Notes: a model not told the origin generated them from the sequence alone. DNA of 14,821 nt from Zoogloeaceae bacterium (GCA_031259605.1 JAIRLE010000178.1:1-14821); one strand, 5' to 3'. Positions 6,425 to 14,811 are shown, counted from the first letter of the stretch. Numbers and translations: made by a program.

Positions 6425-7416
6425 CAGATCACCTTGGCGGCAAAAAGGTCGTGCATGTTGAGCGCGCCCAACAACCGTCCGCCGGCGTCGGCGACCAGAA
6501 TTTGATTGACGCACCGGCGTTCCATGATCTCCACTGCTTCCACCGCCAGTTTTTCCGGCGCGATGCAGCAAGGATTGGCGTGCATCAGCGAACCGATGCG
6601 CGCCTTGTGCATATCCACGCCCTGCTCGATGGCGCGGCGCAAGTCGCCATCAGTGAAGATGCCCAAGATCAGGCCGCTCGCGTCGATAATCGGCGTCATG
6701 CCCAGCCCGCCCTTGCTGATCGCCAGTATGGCCTCGGTAAGCGGCGCATCCGGACGCACGGCGGGAACGCTTGCCGCCGGGCGCATGACATCACGCACAT
6801 GGGTCAGCAGCCTGCGTCCCAGGCTGCCGCCGGGATGCGAACGGGCGAAATCTTCCGGGCCAAAGCCGCGCGCGTCCAGGAGCGCCACGGCGAGCGCGTC
6901 GCCCAACGCCAGCGCGGCGGTGGTGCTGGCGGTGGGCGCAAGATTCAGCGGACAGGCTTCTTCCGCGACACTGGCGTCGAGATGCACGTCCGCCGCGCGC
7001 GCCAGCGTCGAAGCCGGGTTGCCGGTCATGGCGATGAGTTTCGCGCCCTGGCGGCGCACGGCGGGCAGGATGCGCAACAGTTCCTCGGTTTCGCCGGAAT
7101 TGGAGAGCGCCAGAAAAATATCGCAGCCCTGCACCATGCCCAAATCGCCATGACTGGCTTCGCCGGGGTGCACGAAATAGGCGGGCGTTCCAGTGCTGGC
7201 AAGGGTGGCGGCCAGCTTGCGCGCGATGTGTCCGGACTTGCCCATGCCGCTGACGATGACCCGCCCCGTTCCCGCCAGCACCAGTTCCACGGCGCGGGCG
7301 AAGGCGGCGTCAAGGCGAGGAATCAGGGCGCTGACCGCCGCCGCTTCGATGCGCAAGGTGCGCGCCGCCAGTTCAAGGGCGCGGTTGCCGGAGAGATTTT
7401 CTGAAGACATGGACAT
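6424..7416 (-). CDS. kdsD: D-arabinose 5-phosphate isomerase
   Basis: A 330-aa KdsD/KpsF-family enzyme that converts ribulose 5-phosphate to arabinose 5-phosphate, the first committed precursor of Kdo. The SIS domain (about 35-180) has IVSGMGKSGHIARKLAATLA, HPGEASHGDLGM and LSNSGETEELL. The linker motif SHPGGSLGRRLL is at about 193-204. Two CBS domains follow (about 209-262 and 276-328), the normal full-length architecture. The start is placed at the ATG at 7416, with another at 7410; a long in-frame extension to 7578 would run into the divergent kefB-like gene and shows no domain. No good Shine-Dalgarno is visible. It heads the kdsD-kdsC-lptC-lptA operon. Confidence 0.95.
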   Translation of the reverse strand: MSMSSENLSGNRALELAARTLRIEAAAVSALIPRLDAAFARAVELVLAGTGRVIVSGMGKSGHIARKLAATLASTGTPAYFVHPGEASHGDLGMVQGCDIFLALSNSGETEELLRILPAVRRQGAKLIAMTGNPASTLARAADVHLDASVAEEACPLNLAPTASTTAALALGDALAVALLDARGFGPEDFARSHPGGSLGRRLLTHVRDVMRPAASVPAVRPDAPLTEAILAISKGGLGMTPIIDASGLILGIFTDGDLRRAIEQGVDMHKARIGSLMHANPCCIAPEKLAVEAVEIMERRCVNQILVADAGGRLLGALNMHDLFAAKVI

Positions 7417-7512
7417 GAGATTGCGCGGTTGCTCCGGGAAAACCAGGTTGAGCCTGTATTTTCCCGCAAAAACAGATCGATCCGCTTTCGGACACTGATA
7501 AGATTGGCGCGG

Positions 7513-7520
7513 ATTATAAC
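7513..7520. promoter_or_regulatory. Shared -10 region between divergent kdsD and kefB-like genes
   Basis: The 122-base gap between kdsD and the antiporter gene contains ATTATAAC. This reads TATAAT on the minus strand (towards kdsD) and TATAAC on the plus strand (towards the antiporter). No convincing -35 hexamer was found for either direction, so this is only a candidate. Confidence 0.35.
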
Positions 7521-7538
7521 AACCCGCGCCGCTGCTCC

Positions 7539-9518
7539 ATGAATACTCTGCAATTGATTTTGATGCTTCTGGGCACATCGGTGCTGGCGGTCGTCCTTTT
7601 CCGGCGCGTCAATCTGCCGCCGGTGCTGGGTTATCTGCTGGTCGGCAGCCTGATCGGGCCGCACGCCTTCCACTTCATGGAAGACAGCAAGGATGCCGAA
7701 CGGCTGGCGGAATTCGGCGTGGTCTTCCTGATGTTTTCCATCGGCCTGGAATTTTCGCTGCCCAAGCTCAAGGCCATGAAACACACGGTATTGGGTTTGG
7801 GGTTGTTGCAGGTGGCGCTGACCATGCTGGTTTTTGCCGTCATTTCCATCCTCAGCGGACACCCATGGCAACTGGGACTGGCGATCGGCGGCGTACTTTC
7901 CATGTCTTCCACTGCCGTCATCTCCAAGCTTCTGACTGAACGCTTGGAACTGGACGCGCCGCATGGACGCGACATCATCGGCGTCCTGCTGTTTCAGGAT
8001 CTGGCGGTGGTGCCGCTCCTCATCCTCCTGCCTTCGCTTTCCCGACCGCTCGAACAGATGGCCGTATTGATGGGCATCGCGCTGCTCAAGGCCGTCGTGG
8101 TGCTTTCCCTGATCCTCTTTTTCGGGCAACGCCTGATGCGCCAGTGGTTCCACTTTGTCGCCCGCGCCCATTCCCCGGAGATTTTCGCGCTCAACGTCAT
8201 TCTCTTCACCCTGTTCCTCGCCTACCTGACCGAACTGGCCGGATTGTCGCTGGCGCTTGGCGCATTCGTCGCCGGGATGCTGATTTCCGAAACCGAATAC
8301 CAGCATACCGTGGAAGCGGACATCAAACCCTTCCGCGACGTGCTCATGGGACTGTTTTTCGTCACCATCGGCATGAAGCTCGACATGTCGATTCTGCTCG
8401 ACAACTGGTGGGCGGTGCTGGCGGTACTGTTCGCCCTGCTGCTGGTCAAGGGCTTCATTGTCTGGGCCGTGGCGCGGCGCATGAAGGCCACTCCCGGCAA
8501 CGCCGTGCGCGACGCGCTCTGGCTGTGCGCGGGCGGCGAATTCGGTTTCGTGCTCCTGGGCGAGGCGGGCGGAATTCCCTTGCGCGTAATGCAGGTACTG
8601 CTCTCGGCGCTGGTGCTTTCCATGCTGATCGCGCCTTTCATCATCCAATATTGCGAGCGCCTCGTCACCCGCTTCATCCGCAGCGAATGGCTGCTGAAAT
8701 CCATGCAAATCACCCAGACGGCCGCAAAAAGCATGACGACGGAAAAACACGTCCTCATTTGCGGCTTTGGCCGCTGCAGCCAGTTTCTCGCCCGCTTCCT
8801 GGCGCAGGAAGGCATCGCCTACATGGCGATGGACATCAATCCCGAACGGGTGCGCGAAGCGGCGTCCCAGGGCGAAAGCGTCATTTTTGCCGACGCCACT
8901 CGCCGTGAATCGCTGCTTGCCGCCGGATTGTTGCGCGCCAGCGTAGTCGTCATCGCCATAGACGCCATCCGCGGCGCCGAAAAAATCCTGCACCATGTGC
9001 GCGACTGCCGCCCGGAATTGCCGGTCGTCGCGCGCGCGCCGGACGAACAGGCTTTCGAGCCGCTCTCCAGGGCAGGCGCGACCGAAGTGGTGTCGGAATC
9101 CCTGGAAGCCAGCCTGATGCTCGCCACACACGCGCTAGTACTGATGGGGCTTCCCATGAACCGCGTCCTGCGGCGGGTGCGCGATACGCGCAGCGAGCGC
9201 TACCAGCTCCTGCGCGGCTTTTTCTATAGTCCTGGCGAGCACTGCAGCGGCGACGACGAGTTGCTGCCCCGTCTCTACTCCATCTGGATTGGCCCCGACT
9301 CCAGCGGCATTGGCCGCTCACTGGAGGAACTGGGTCTGGAAAAGCTGGATTGCGAAGTCCGCGCCATTCAGCGGCGCGGCATCAAGAGCATAGCCGTCAC
9401 CCCGGATACGCGCATCAAAGCGGGCGACGTCATCGTCCTGCTCGGCATCCCTTCCAGCCTTGCCGCCGCCGAACTATCCCTGCGAACGGCAATGCCGCCC
9501 GATGACGCAGGGCATTAG
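7539..9518 (+). CDS. KefB/KefC-like monovalent cation:proton antiporter (CPA2 family)
   Basis: A 659-aa inner-membrane transporter predicted to exchange K+ or Na+ for protons. Residues 1-380 form the Na+/H+-exchanger domain with about 12-13 helices. They include PPVLGYLLVGSLIGPHAF, the GVVFLMFSIGLEFSLPKLK segment, and LLFQDLAVVPLLIL with the Gln-Asp pair (153-154) of Kef-type exchangers. An RCK-N/TrkA-N domain starts at about 403 with ICGFGRCSQFLARFL and MDINPERV, a Rossmann nucleotide-binding site. An RCK-C (TrkA-C) domain spans about 576-640. The protein is complete. Its place divergent from kdsD is conserved in many betaproteobacteria. No SD is evident before the ATG. The stop is only 8 bases from a dispersed repeat. 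Specific ion and regulator are not predictable here. Confidence 0.92.
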   Translation: MNTLQLILMLLGTSVLAVVLFRRVNLPPVLGYLLVGSLIGPHAFHFMEDSKDAERLAEFGVVFLMFSIGLEFSLPKLKAMKHTVLGLGLLQVALTMLVFAVISILSGHPWQLGLAIGGVLSMSSTAVISKLLTERLELDAPHGRDIIGVLLFQDLAVVPLLILLPSLSRPLEQMAVLMGIALLKAVVVLSLILFFGQRLMRQWFHFVARAHSPEIFALNVILFTLFLAYLTELAGLSLALGAFVAGMLISETEYQHTVEADIKPFRDVLMGLFFVTIGMKLDMSILLDNWWAVLAVLFALLLVKGFIVWAVARRMKATPGNAVRDALWLCAGGEFGFVLLGEAGGIPLRVMQVLLSALVLSMLIAPFIIQYCERLVTRFIRSEWLLKSMQITQTAAKSMTTEKHVLICGFGRCSQFLARFLAQEGIAYMAMDINPERVREAASQGESVIFADATRRESLLAAGLLRASVVVIAIDAIRGAEKILHHVRDCRPELPVVARAPDEQAFEPLSRAGATEVVSESLEASLMLATHALVLMGLPMNRVLRRVRDTRSERYQLLRGFFYSPGEHCSGDDELLPRLYSIWIGPDSSGIGRSLEELGLEKLDCEVRAIQRRGIKSIAVTPDTRIKAGDVIVLLGIPSSLAAAELSLRTAMPPDDAGH

Positions 9519-9526
9519 AACCTGTT

Positions 9527-9700
9527 CAGCAAAAATTAGCGACAGCCCTTCAGGGCTGTCGGTCCAACTCCATTGGGAAGGGGTTTCTCTCCCCTCGAGA
9601 ATGGCTACGGTCGAAACCCCGGCTTTTTCAGGCCGGGGTCTCAACCTTCGCGCCTTTCTTACGGGCGAGGTTTCAAACCGGAGTGAGTTTTACGATGAAA
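9527..9700 (+). repeat. Left copy of the 172-bp hairpin-rich inverted repeat
   Basis: Matches the reverse complement of 12266-12437. The first 72 bases, from the kefB-side end, are identical in the two copies; the middle differs, and the inner 60 or so bases are again close. It holds a perfect 9-bp hairpin (9540-9548 with 9553-9561, loop TTCA) and a second hairpin GAAACCCCGGC / GCCGGGGTCTC (9613-9623 with 9632-9642, 10 of 11 paired). An arm at 9656-9674 pairs with a partner in the right copy but has lost that partner here. The inner end reads ACGATGAAA. There is no transposase and no clear target duplication. The rest of the gap to 9886 holds a 37-codon ORF and a tandem 10-base repeat (CGGCAATATT twice, 9823-9842). 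Confidence 0.93.
9531..9561 (-). terminator. Terminator inside the left repeat, acting leftward
   Basis: Read on the minus strand, the perfect 9-bp stem CGACAGCCC / GGGCTGTCG is followed by CTAATTTTTG. That is an intrinsic terminator for transcription leaving the paaK block towards kefB. In the plus direction the stem is not followed by a T-run. Confidence 0.6.
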
Positions 9701-9808
9701 CAGGCGCTGCAACACGGCAACACGCTCAAGGTCGCCCGCTTTTCCCGCGTCTATCAACACCTGTACGCCACCCATCCCCTGCCGCAATACCCGCAATTCC
9801 CTGCGTAA
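9695..9808 (+). CDS. Possible 37-aa ORF starting in the left repeat
   Basis: An ATG in the repeat's conserved inner end (ACGATGAAA) opens a 37-codon frame, starting MKQALQHGNTLKVARFSRVY and ending QYPQFPA. A GGAG lies 11 bases before the ATG, which is a long spacing. It is included because the right repeat copy supplies the start of a longer gene at the same place. No family is recognised, and it may be a decayed remnant or chance. Confidence 0.2.
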   Translation: MKQALQHGNTLKVARFSRVYQHLYATHPLPQYPQFPA

Positions 9809-9886
9809 CCGGATCCGGAAGACGGCAATATTCGGCAATATTCGCAGACTCCCGCGCCGGGCAGCCGATCGTCCCCTGAATCCTGA

Positions 9887-11206
9887 CTACAATGCGCCGC
9901 CGGGCGAGCGGCGGTTATCTTCGACGCGCCTGCTTTTTCCGAAGGTGCGCTCGATGCCGCCCGGCTCGACCAGTTTGACGACTGGCGTCATCAGCAAGGC
10001 TTGCTTCAGGCGGTCGACGACATGATGCCTGAAGCGATCCATTTCCTCGAAAGAATCGCTAAAAGCCTCCGGCCTCAGTTCCACCATGACCGTCATCCTG
10101 TCCATACCGCTTTCATTGTCCAGCACAATGCGGTAATGCGGCGTCAGGCGCTCGATGCCGGAAAGCGCGTCTTCCACCTGGCTGGGGAAGATATTGGTGC
10201 CGCGCACGATGAGCATGTCGTCGGTACGGGCGCGCACCTTGGCCATACGCGCATGTGTGCGGCCACAGGCACAAGGCTCGGTGATGACGCGGGTCAGGTC
10301 GTGCGTCCGGTAACGCAGCAACGGAAACGCCTCCTTGTCGAGCAGGGTGAGCACCAGTTCGCCCTCGCAACCTTCCGGCAACACCACGCCGGTAGCCGGG
10401 TCGATGACCTCCCACAGGAAGTGATCCTCGGCAATGTGCTGGTATTCGCAGGAAGACAGGCACTCCCCCGCCACACCCGGGCCATTGACCTCGGTCAGGC
10501 CGTAATTGTCGGTACAGACGAGATGCATCCGTCCCTCGATCTCGCGTTTCATCCCCAGCGTACACGGCTCGCCGCCGAACAGCCCGACCCGCAAGCTCGC
10601 CGATTTCCAGTCGAAGCCTTGCGCCTCGCCGACTTCGCACATGTGCATCGCGTAGGAAGGCGTCGAGATCAGCACCGTGGTCTTGTAGTCTTCGATCATC
10701 ATCAGATGCCGTTCCGTGTTGCCGGAACCGGCGGGCACCATCATGCAGCCCAGTTTCTCGCAGCCATAGTGCAGCCCGAAGCCGCCGGTGAACATGCCGT
10801 ATCCGAACGCCATCTGTACGCGGTCGGCGCGCGTGACGCCAGCCATCGTCACCAGACGCGCCACGCAGTCGCTCCAGGTGTCGAGATCGCGCTGGCTGTA
10901 GCCGATGACGATGGGCTTGCCCGTGGTTCCCGAAGAGGCGTGCAGGCGCACGACTTCATCGAGCGGAATGGCGCACAGACCAAAAGGATAGGTGTCGCGC
11001 AGGGTCTGCTTGTCGGTAAAGGGCAGAAGCCTTGCGTCTTCCAGGCTCTGGATGTCCTCCGGACGGATGCCGATCTCCCGGAAGCGTTGCTGGTACCAAG
11101 GAACGCGCGCATAGACCCAGGCGACCTGTTTCTTGAGTTTTTCCAGTTGCATGCCGCGAATGTGCGCGCGCGGCGCGGTTTCGATGTTGGCGTCTAGGTA
11201 GGTCAT
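9887..11206 (-). CDS. paaK: Phenylacetate-CoA ligase family protein (PaaK-type adenylate-forming enzyme)
   Basis: A 439-aa AMP-forming acyl-CoA ligase of the PaaK family, the normal length. The family activates phenylacetate or related aryl acids with ATP and CoA in the cytoplasm. Visible motifs are the P-loop-like HASSGTTGKPIVIGYS (91-97 core), the aromatic FGYGMFTGGFGLHYG, DNYGLTEVNGPGVAGEC, the RYRTHDLTRV hinge region and TDDMLIVRGTNIFPSQVE. The C-terminal GKSRRVEDNR contains the likely catalytic Lys424. Cys-rich spots (CACGRTHARM) are typical of PaaK. It starts 11 bases after the ACT-protein stop, so the two form an operon. No paaABCDE, ring-cleavage or indolepyruvate oxidoreductase genes are nearby, so the true substrate is uncertain. 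Confidence 0.9.
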   Translation of the reverse strand: MTYLDANIETAPRAHIRGMQLEKLKKQVAWVYARVPWYQQRFREIGIRPEDIQSLEDARLLPFTDKQTLRDTYPFGLCAIPLDEVVRLHASSGTTGKPIVIGYSQRDLDTWSDCVARLVTMAGVTRADRVQMAFGYGMFTGGFGLHYGCEKLGCMMVPAGSGNTERHLMMIEDYKTTVLISTPSYAMHMCEVGEAQGFDWKSASLRVGLFGGEPCTLGMKREIEGRMHLVCTDNYGLTEVNGPGVAGECLSSCEYQHIAEDHFLWEVIDPATGVVLPEGCEGELVLTLLDKEAFPLLRYRTHDLTRVITEPCACGRTHARMAKVRARTDDMLIVRGTNIFPSQVEDALSGIERLTPHYRIVLDNESGMDRMTVMVELRPEAFSDSFEEMDRFRHHVVDRLKQALLMTPVVKLVEPGGIERTFGKSRRVEDNRRSPGGAL

Positions 11207-11217
11207 GCGCGCCGCCG

Positions 11218-11649
11218 TCAGTCGCAGGATGAAAAGCGCGACGCGACGGCTTCCAGGGAAACCAGCTCAATCGGCTGTCCGCGCAAGGCCGCTTCCGTAG
11301 ATGGGATGTCTTCCGCATAAATGGCGATCACGTTCGAAATCAGGGAATAGCTGTACTGCACATTGATGCTCGCATCCGCAATCGCGCCGATGACGCGCGC
11401 CAGCTCACCCGGCTTGTTGGGCAGATGCACACACAGCACTTCCGTCAGGGTGACGGCGCAGCCTTCGGCGCGCAACACGTCAAGCGCCGCCTCCGGCTTG
11501 TCCAGGATGAAACGCGCAATCCCGTAATCGCCCGTATCGGAGGCCGAATACCCCAGCACATTGATGCGGGCGGCTTCCAGCGCATTGAGAATGCGCTTCA
11601 TGTGTCCTGGCCGGTTTTCCAGGAAAACGCTCAATTGCGGAATCGCCAT
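11218..11649 (-). CDS. Tandem ACT-domain protein paired with paaK
   Basis: A 143-aa protein made of two ACT-type domains: about 4-66 (PQLSVFLENRPGHMKRILNA) and about 70-135 (VLCVHLPNKPGELARVIGAI). ACT domains bind amino acids or similar small ligands and usually control metabolic enzymes. Small double-ACT proteins are commonly encoded next to PaaK-type ligases, so a ligand-sensing or regulatory partner role is likely but not proved. The ATG at 11649 is chosen because GAGAGGAG precedes it with a 10-base spacing and the first ACT strand starts at once. Upstream extension to 11766 has no ACT sequence. It is the first gene of the ACT-paaK operon. The 217 bases upstream (11650-11866) show no gene and no convincing promoter. 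Confidence 0.88.
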   Translation of the reverse strand: MAIPQLSVFLENRPGHMKRILNALEAARINVLGYSASDTGDYGIARFILDKPEAALDVLRAEGCAVTLTEVLCVHLPNKPGELARVIGAIADASINVQYSYSLISNVIAIYAEDIPSTEAALRGQPIELVSLEAVASRFSSCD

Positions 11650-11866
11650 GACACCGTTGCTCCTCTCAAAAAAATACGGCGCGATGATACACCCGTCACA
11701 GGACGATCCTTCCACAAAAACGCTTTTGGCCTCATCGCCGCCAGACCGACGCCCGGATCGCGCCAAGTCCTCCGGTCAATCCCGCCAATGCTGGATGCGC
11801 CCTCCGTGCCGGAGTTGCGAGAATCCAATCTCGACCCCATCGAGTTGATGCGGTCGAAAATGAATG

Positions 11867-12271
11867 TCAGGTTCCATCTCGTGACGATCCCCGTTTGAAA
11901 GCGTCCACAAGCAGCCACAGACCAAACAAGACCAACAGGGGGCCAACGCCAAACGTGAGGAATCCTCCCGTGTAATGCGGATCCCGTCGCCAAAATGAGT
12001 TATAGAGCACCCAGGCAATAATGGAAACGCCCGTGATGAGGCTAAACAGGCCAAAGACTGCTTGCGGCAGCCCCATAAGTAAGCCGACAGCACGTCTGAA
12101 AGGACTTGCTGCATCTGAATCGCGTAGCTCACGACCCAGTTCGAACCACCAGAGAATCGCAAGAGGGAACGCCGCGACAAAACCAAGACCAAACCAACCA
12201 TCAACACGTAACAGCAGGATGGATACTACGAGAACAATGGATGCCACTGTGAGCTTGTGACCGGTTTTCAT
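11867..12271 (-). CDS. Small integral membrane protein of unknown function
   Basis: A 134-aa protein that I do not recognise. It has about four hydrophobic segments, at roughly 7-21, 27-43, 66-90 and 102-122. Trp-rich turns (WWFELGRELRDSD, NSFWRRDPHYTGG) lie between them and the C-terminus is basic (DAFKRGSSRDGT). The start codon ATG (12271-12269) lies inside the conserved inner end of the right repeat copy, with GGAG 11 bases upstream, so the repeat may provide its 5' leader. The gene looks less GC-rich than its neighbours, with more A/T in third positions, which fits a transferred cargo gene. It is on the same strand as the ACT-paaK pair but 217 bases away. Coding status is likely, given the consistent membrane pattern, but unproved. 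Confidence 0.6.
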   Translation of the reverse strand: MKTGHKLTVASIVLVVSILLLRVDGWFGLGFVAAFPLAILWWFELGRELRDSDAASPFRRAVGLLMGLPQAVFGLFSLITGVSIIAWVLYNSFWRRDPHYTGGFLTFGVGPLLVLFGLWLLVDAFKRGSSRDGT

Positions 12272-12437
12272 CGTGAAACCAACTCCGGTTTGAAACCCCG
12301 CCCGTAAGAAAGGCGCGAAGGTTGGAACCCCATTCTTACGAGCGGGGTTTCGACTGTAGCCATTTTCGAGGGGAGAGAAACCCCTTCCCAATGGAGTTGG
12401 ACCGACAGCCCTGAAGGGCTGTCGCTAATTTTTGCTG
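12266..12437 (-). repeat. Right copy of the 172-bp hairpin-rich inverted repeat
   Basis: Inverted relative to 9527-9700, with the outer 72 bases identical. Internally it has a long near-perfect stem: 12292-12310 pairs with 12333-12351 at 18 of 19 positions, the odd pair being a G-U when read from the minus strand, around a 22-base loop. A perfect 9-bp hairpin lies at 12403-12411 with 12416-12424. The inner end reads ACGATGAAA on the minus strand and is the start of the membrane-protein gene. The outer end is 10 bases from the ruvB stop codon. Confidence 0.93.
12403..12433 (+). terminator. Terminator inside the right repeat, acting rightward
   Basis: The stem CGACAGCCC / GGGCTGTCG with loop TGAA is followed on the plus strand by CTAATTTTT. 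It mirrors the left repeat, so both copies can stop transcription that leaves the block. Confidence 0.6.
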
Positions 12438-12447
12438 GGGATAGACT

Positions 12448-13524
<1,077 letters not shown>

Positions 13525-13562
13525 CGTCAAACGAACTCCTGTTCAAGAGGACAGATCGGTTA

Positions 13563-13580
13563 CCGGCGGCCTTGCCGCCG
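13563..13580 (-). other. GC-rich hairpin in the bamB-ruvB gap
   Basis: CCGGCGGC and GCCGCCG can pair in a 7-bp stem around three bases in the 82-base gap between bamB and ruvB. No T-run follows in the minus direction, so it may be a weak or Rho-assisted terminator, or simply a stable structure. Confidence 0.35.
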
Positions 13581-13606
13581 CAAATGTTGCCATCTTCCGC
13601 CATCCG

Positions 13607-14758
13607 TCACCGGATAGTCAGCCCGTAGATGCGCCCGGACTGGGTTTGTACCAGGAACTTGTTGCCGCCAGGCAGCCGTTGGGGCGCGACGGCAATCGGG
13701 CCGTCGGTCTTCAGGCGTCCGGTAAGCGCGCCGTCCGTCTTGTCGACGAGGTGCAGATAGCCCTCCGCATCGCCCAGCGCCAGATACGCGCCCAGCGTCA
13801 GCGGCGCGGTGAGCTTCCTGCGCAGGAGCTTGTCCATTTTCCAGCGGCTGCCGCCGGAAGCCAGATCCAGCGCGTGCAGGGCGCTCTCGTCATCCGTGAC
13901 GTAGACGCCGCGATTGTCCAGCGCCAAGCCGACATGCGAGGAAATTTCGCGCGACCACAAAAGATTGCCGCCCTGCGCGAAATCGAAACAGGTGACGCGC
14001 CCCTGGAACGCCGCGGCGCAGACCGTCGCGCCGAAAACGGCGGGCGGCGCGGAAACGTCGGCGACGCGCTCCAGCTCGGTCGCGCCCCTGGGCAACGCTA
14101 CCGTGCCTTCCCATAACGGCGCGCCATTCTCCCGGGAGATCGCCGCCAGCTTGCCGCCGGGAAAACCAGCCAGAACAAAGGCTTCCATGGACAGCATGGG
14201 CGCGATGCCGCGTAACGACAGGCTGGGTGACGGACGCTGGTAAGACCATTTGCGCTTGCCCGCCGCATCAAAGGCGGCAAGACGATGGTCGCCGCTCCTG
14301 ACGATCACCATGTCGTCTTCCACCATGGGCGGCGCGAGCACCTCGCTGCTGACCTTCGCCCGCCACAGGAACGCGCCGTCGCTCGCGGAAAAAGCCAGCA
14401 CCTCGCCCTTGCGCGTCCCCACGGCCACCTGCTCGCCATCACTGCCCACGCCCGCTGAAAGCGGCTCGCCCGTCTTGACGCGCCATTTCTCGACGCCATT
14501 TTCCAGGCGAGCGAGACTGCCGTCTTGGGCGGCGACGAATACGACGTCACCGGCGACGGCAGGATAAAACACGAAATCCCCTGCCTTGCCGATGGAATAC
14601 TCCCAGTCGACGCTCGCCTCCGCCGTTGCCGTGACGGGAGGGAGCGCCGCCATCTTGGGCGATGAAGCGGCAAAGGGATTCAGCGACGAGCAGCCGGAAA
14701 AGAGCGCTACGCCAGCCATCACCAGTCCAGCGCGCCGCAGGCAGGCGGGACGCATCAT
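13607..14758 (-). CDS. bamB: Outer membrane protein assembly lipoprotein BamB
   Basis: A 383-aa BamB, the beta-propeller lipoprotein of the BAM complex that inserts beta-barrel proteins into the outer membrane. The N-terminus is a lipoprotein signal with lipobox LFSGC, acylated Cys23. The mature protein shows repeated PQQ-like blades: VDWEYSIGKAGDFVFYPAVA, EKWRVKTGEPLSAGVGSDGE, FLWRAKVSSEVLAPPMVEDD, RKWSYQRPSPSLSLRG, LWEGTVALPRGATELERVAD and SRWKMDKLLRRKLTAPLTLG. The LP-G-TELERV-DV segment is strongly typical of BamB. The start ATG overlaps the stop of the upstream gene (ATGA), as expected in the yfgM-bamB arrangement. der (engA) usually follows bamB, but here ruvB does. Confidence 0.96.
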   Translation of the reverse strand: MMRPACLRRAGLVMAGVALFSGCSSLNPFAASSPKMAALPPVTATAEASVDWEYSIGKAGDFVFYPAVAGDVVFVAAQDGSLARLENGVEKWRVKTGEPLSAGVGSDGEQVAVGTRKGEVLAFSASDGAFLWRAKVSSEVLAPPMVEDDMVIVRSGDHRLAAFDAAGKRKWSYQRPSPSLSLRGIAPMLSMEAFVLAGFPGGKLAAISRENGAPLWEGTVALPRGATELERVADVSAPPAVFGATVCAAAFQGRVTCFDFAQGGNLLWSREISSHVGLALDNRGVYVTDDESALHALDLASGGSRWKMDKLLRRKLTAPLTLGAYLALGDAEGYLHLVDKTDGALTGRLKTDGPIAVAPQRLPGGNKFLVQTQSGRIYGLTIR

Positions 14759-14811
14759 ACCGCGCCGCCCAGCGCGTCAATCTTTTGCTGCAAAAGCATC
14801 AGGACAATTGC
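14755..14811 (-). CDS. C-terminal end of the gene upstream of bamB, probably yfgM-like (partial)
   Basis: The last 18 codons of an open frame, reading AIVLMLLQQKIDALGGAV, end in a TGA that overlaps the bamB ATG. The Q-K-IDALG ending and position fit the YfgM-type tetratricopeptide ancillary protein normally encoded just before bamB, but too little is present for certainty. It is cut by the window end. Confidence 0.5.
   Translation of the reverse strand, partial: AIVLMLLQQKIDALGGAV

Noticed and set aside
7323..9131. A 602-codon open frame on the minus strand
   Set aside because: It runs antisense to the kefB-like gene. Its product is low-complexity, rich in His, Gln, Glu and Asp, with no domain, as expected for a shadow frame in GC-rich DNA. 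The plus-strand antiporter is clear.
9527..9700. CRISPR array, because of repeated GTTTC-containing segments
   Set aside because: There are only two full copies in this window, 2.6 kb apart and inverted, with no regular spacers and no cas genes.
9823..9842. Tandem 10-base repeat CGGCAATATT twice
   Set aside because: Two units only, with no further copies in the window. It is probably slippage in a non-coding gap.
10001..11197. A 398-codon plus-strand frame opposite paaK
   Set aside because: It is a shadow of paaK; the composition is His/Gln/Arg-rich and there are no motifs.
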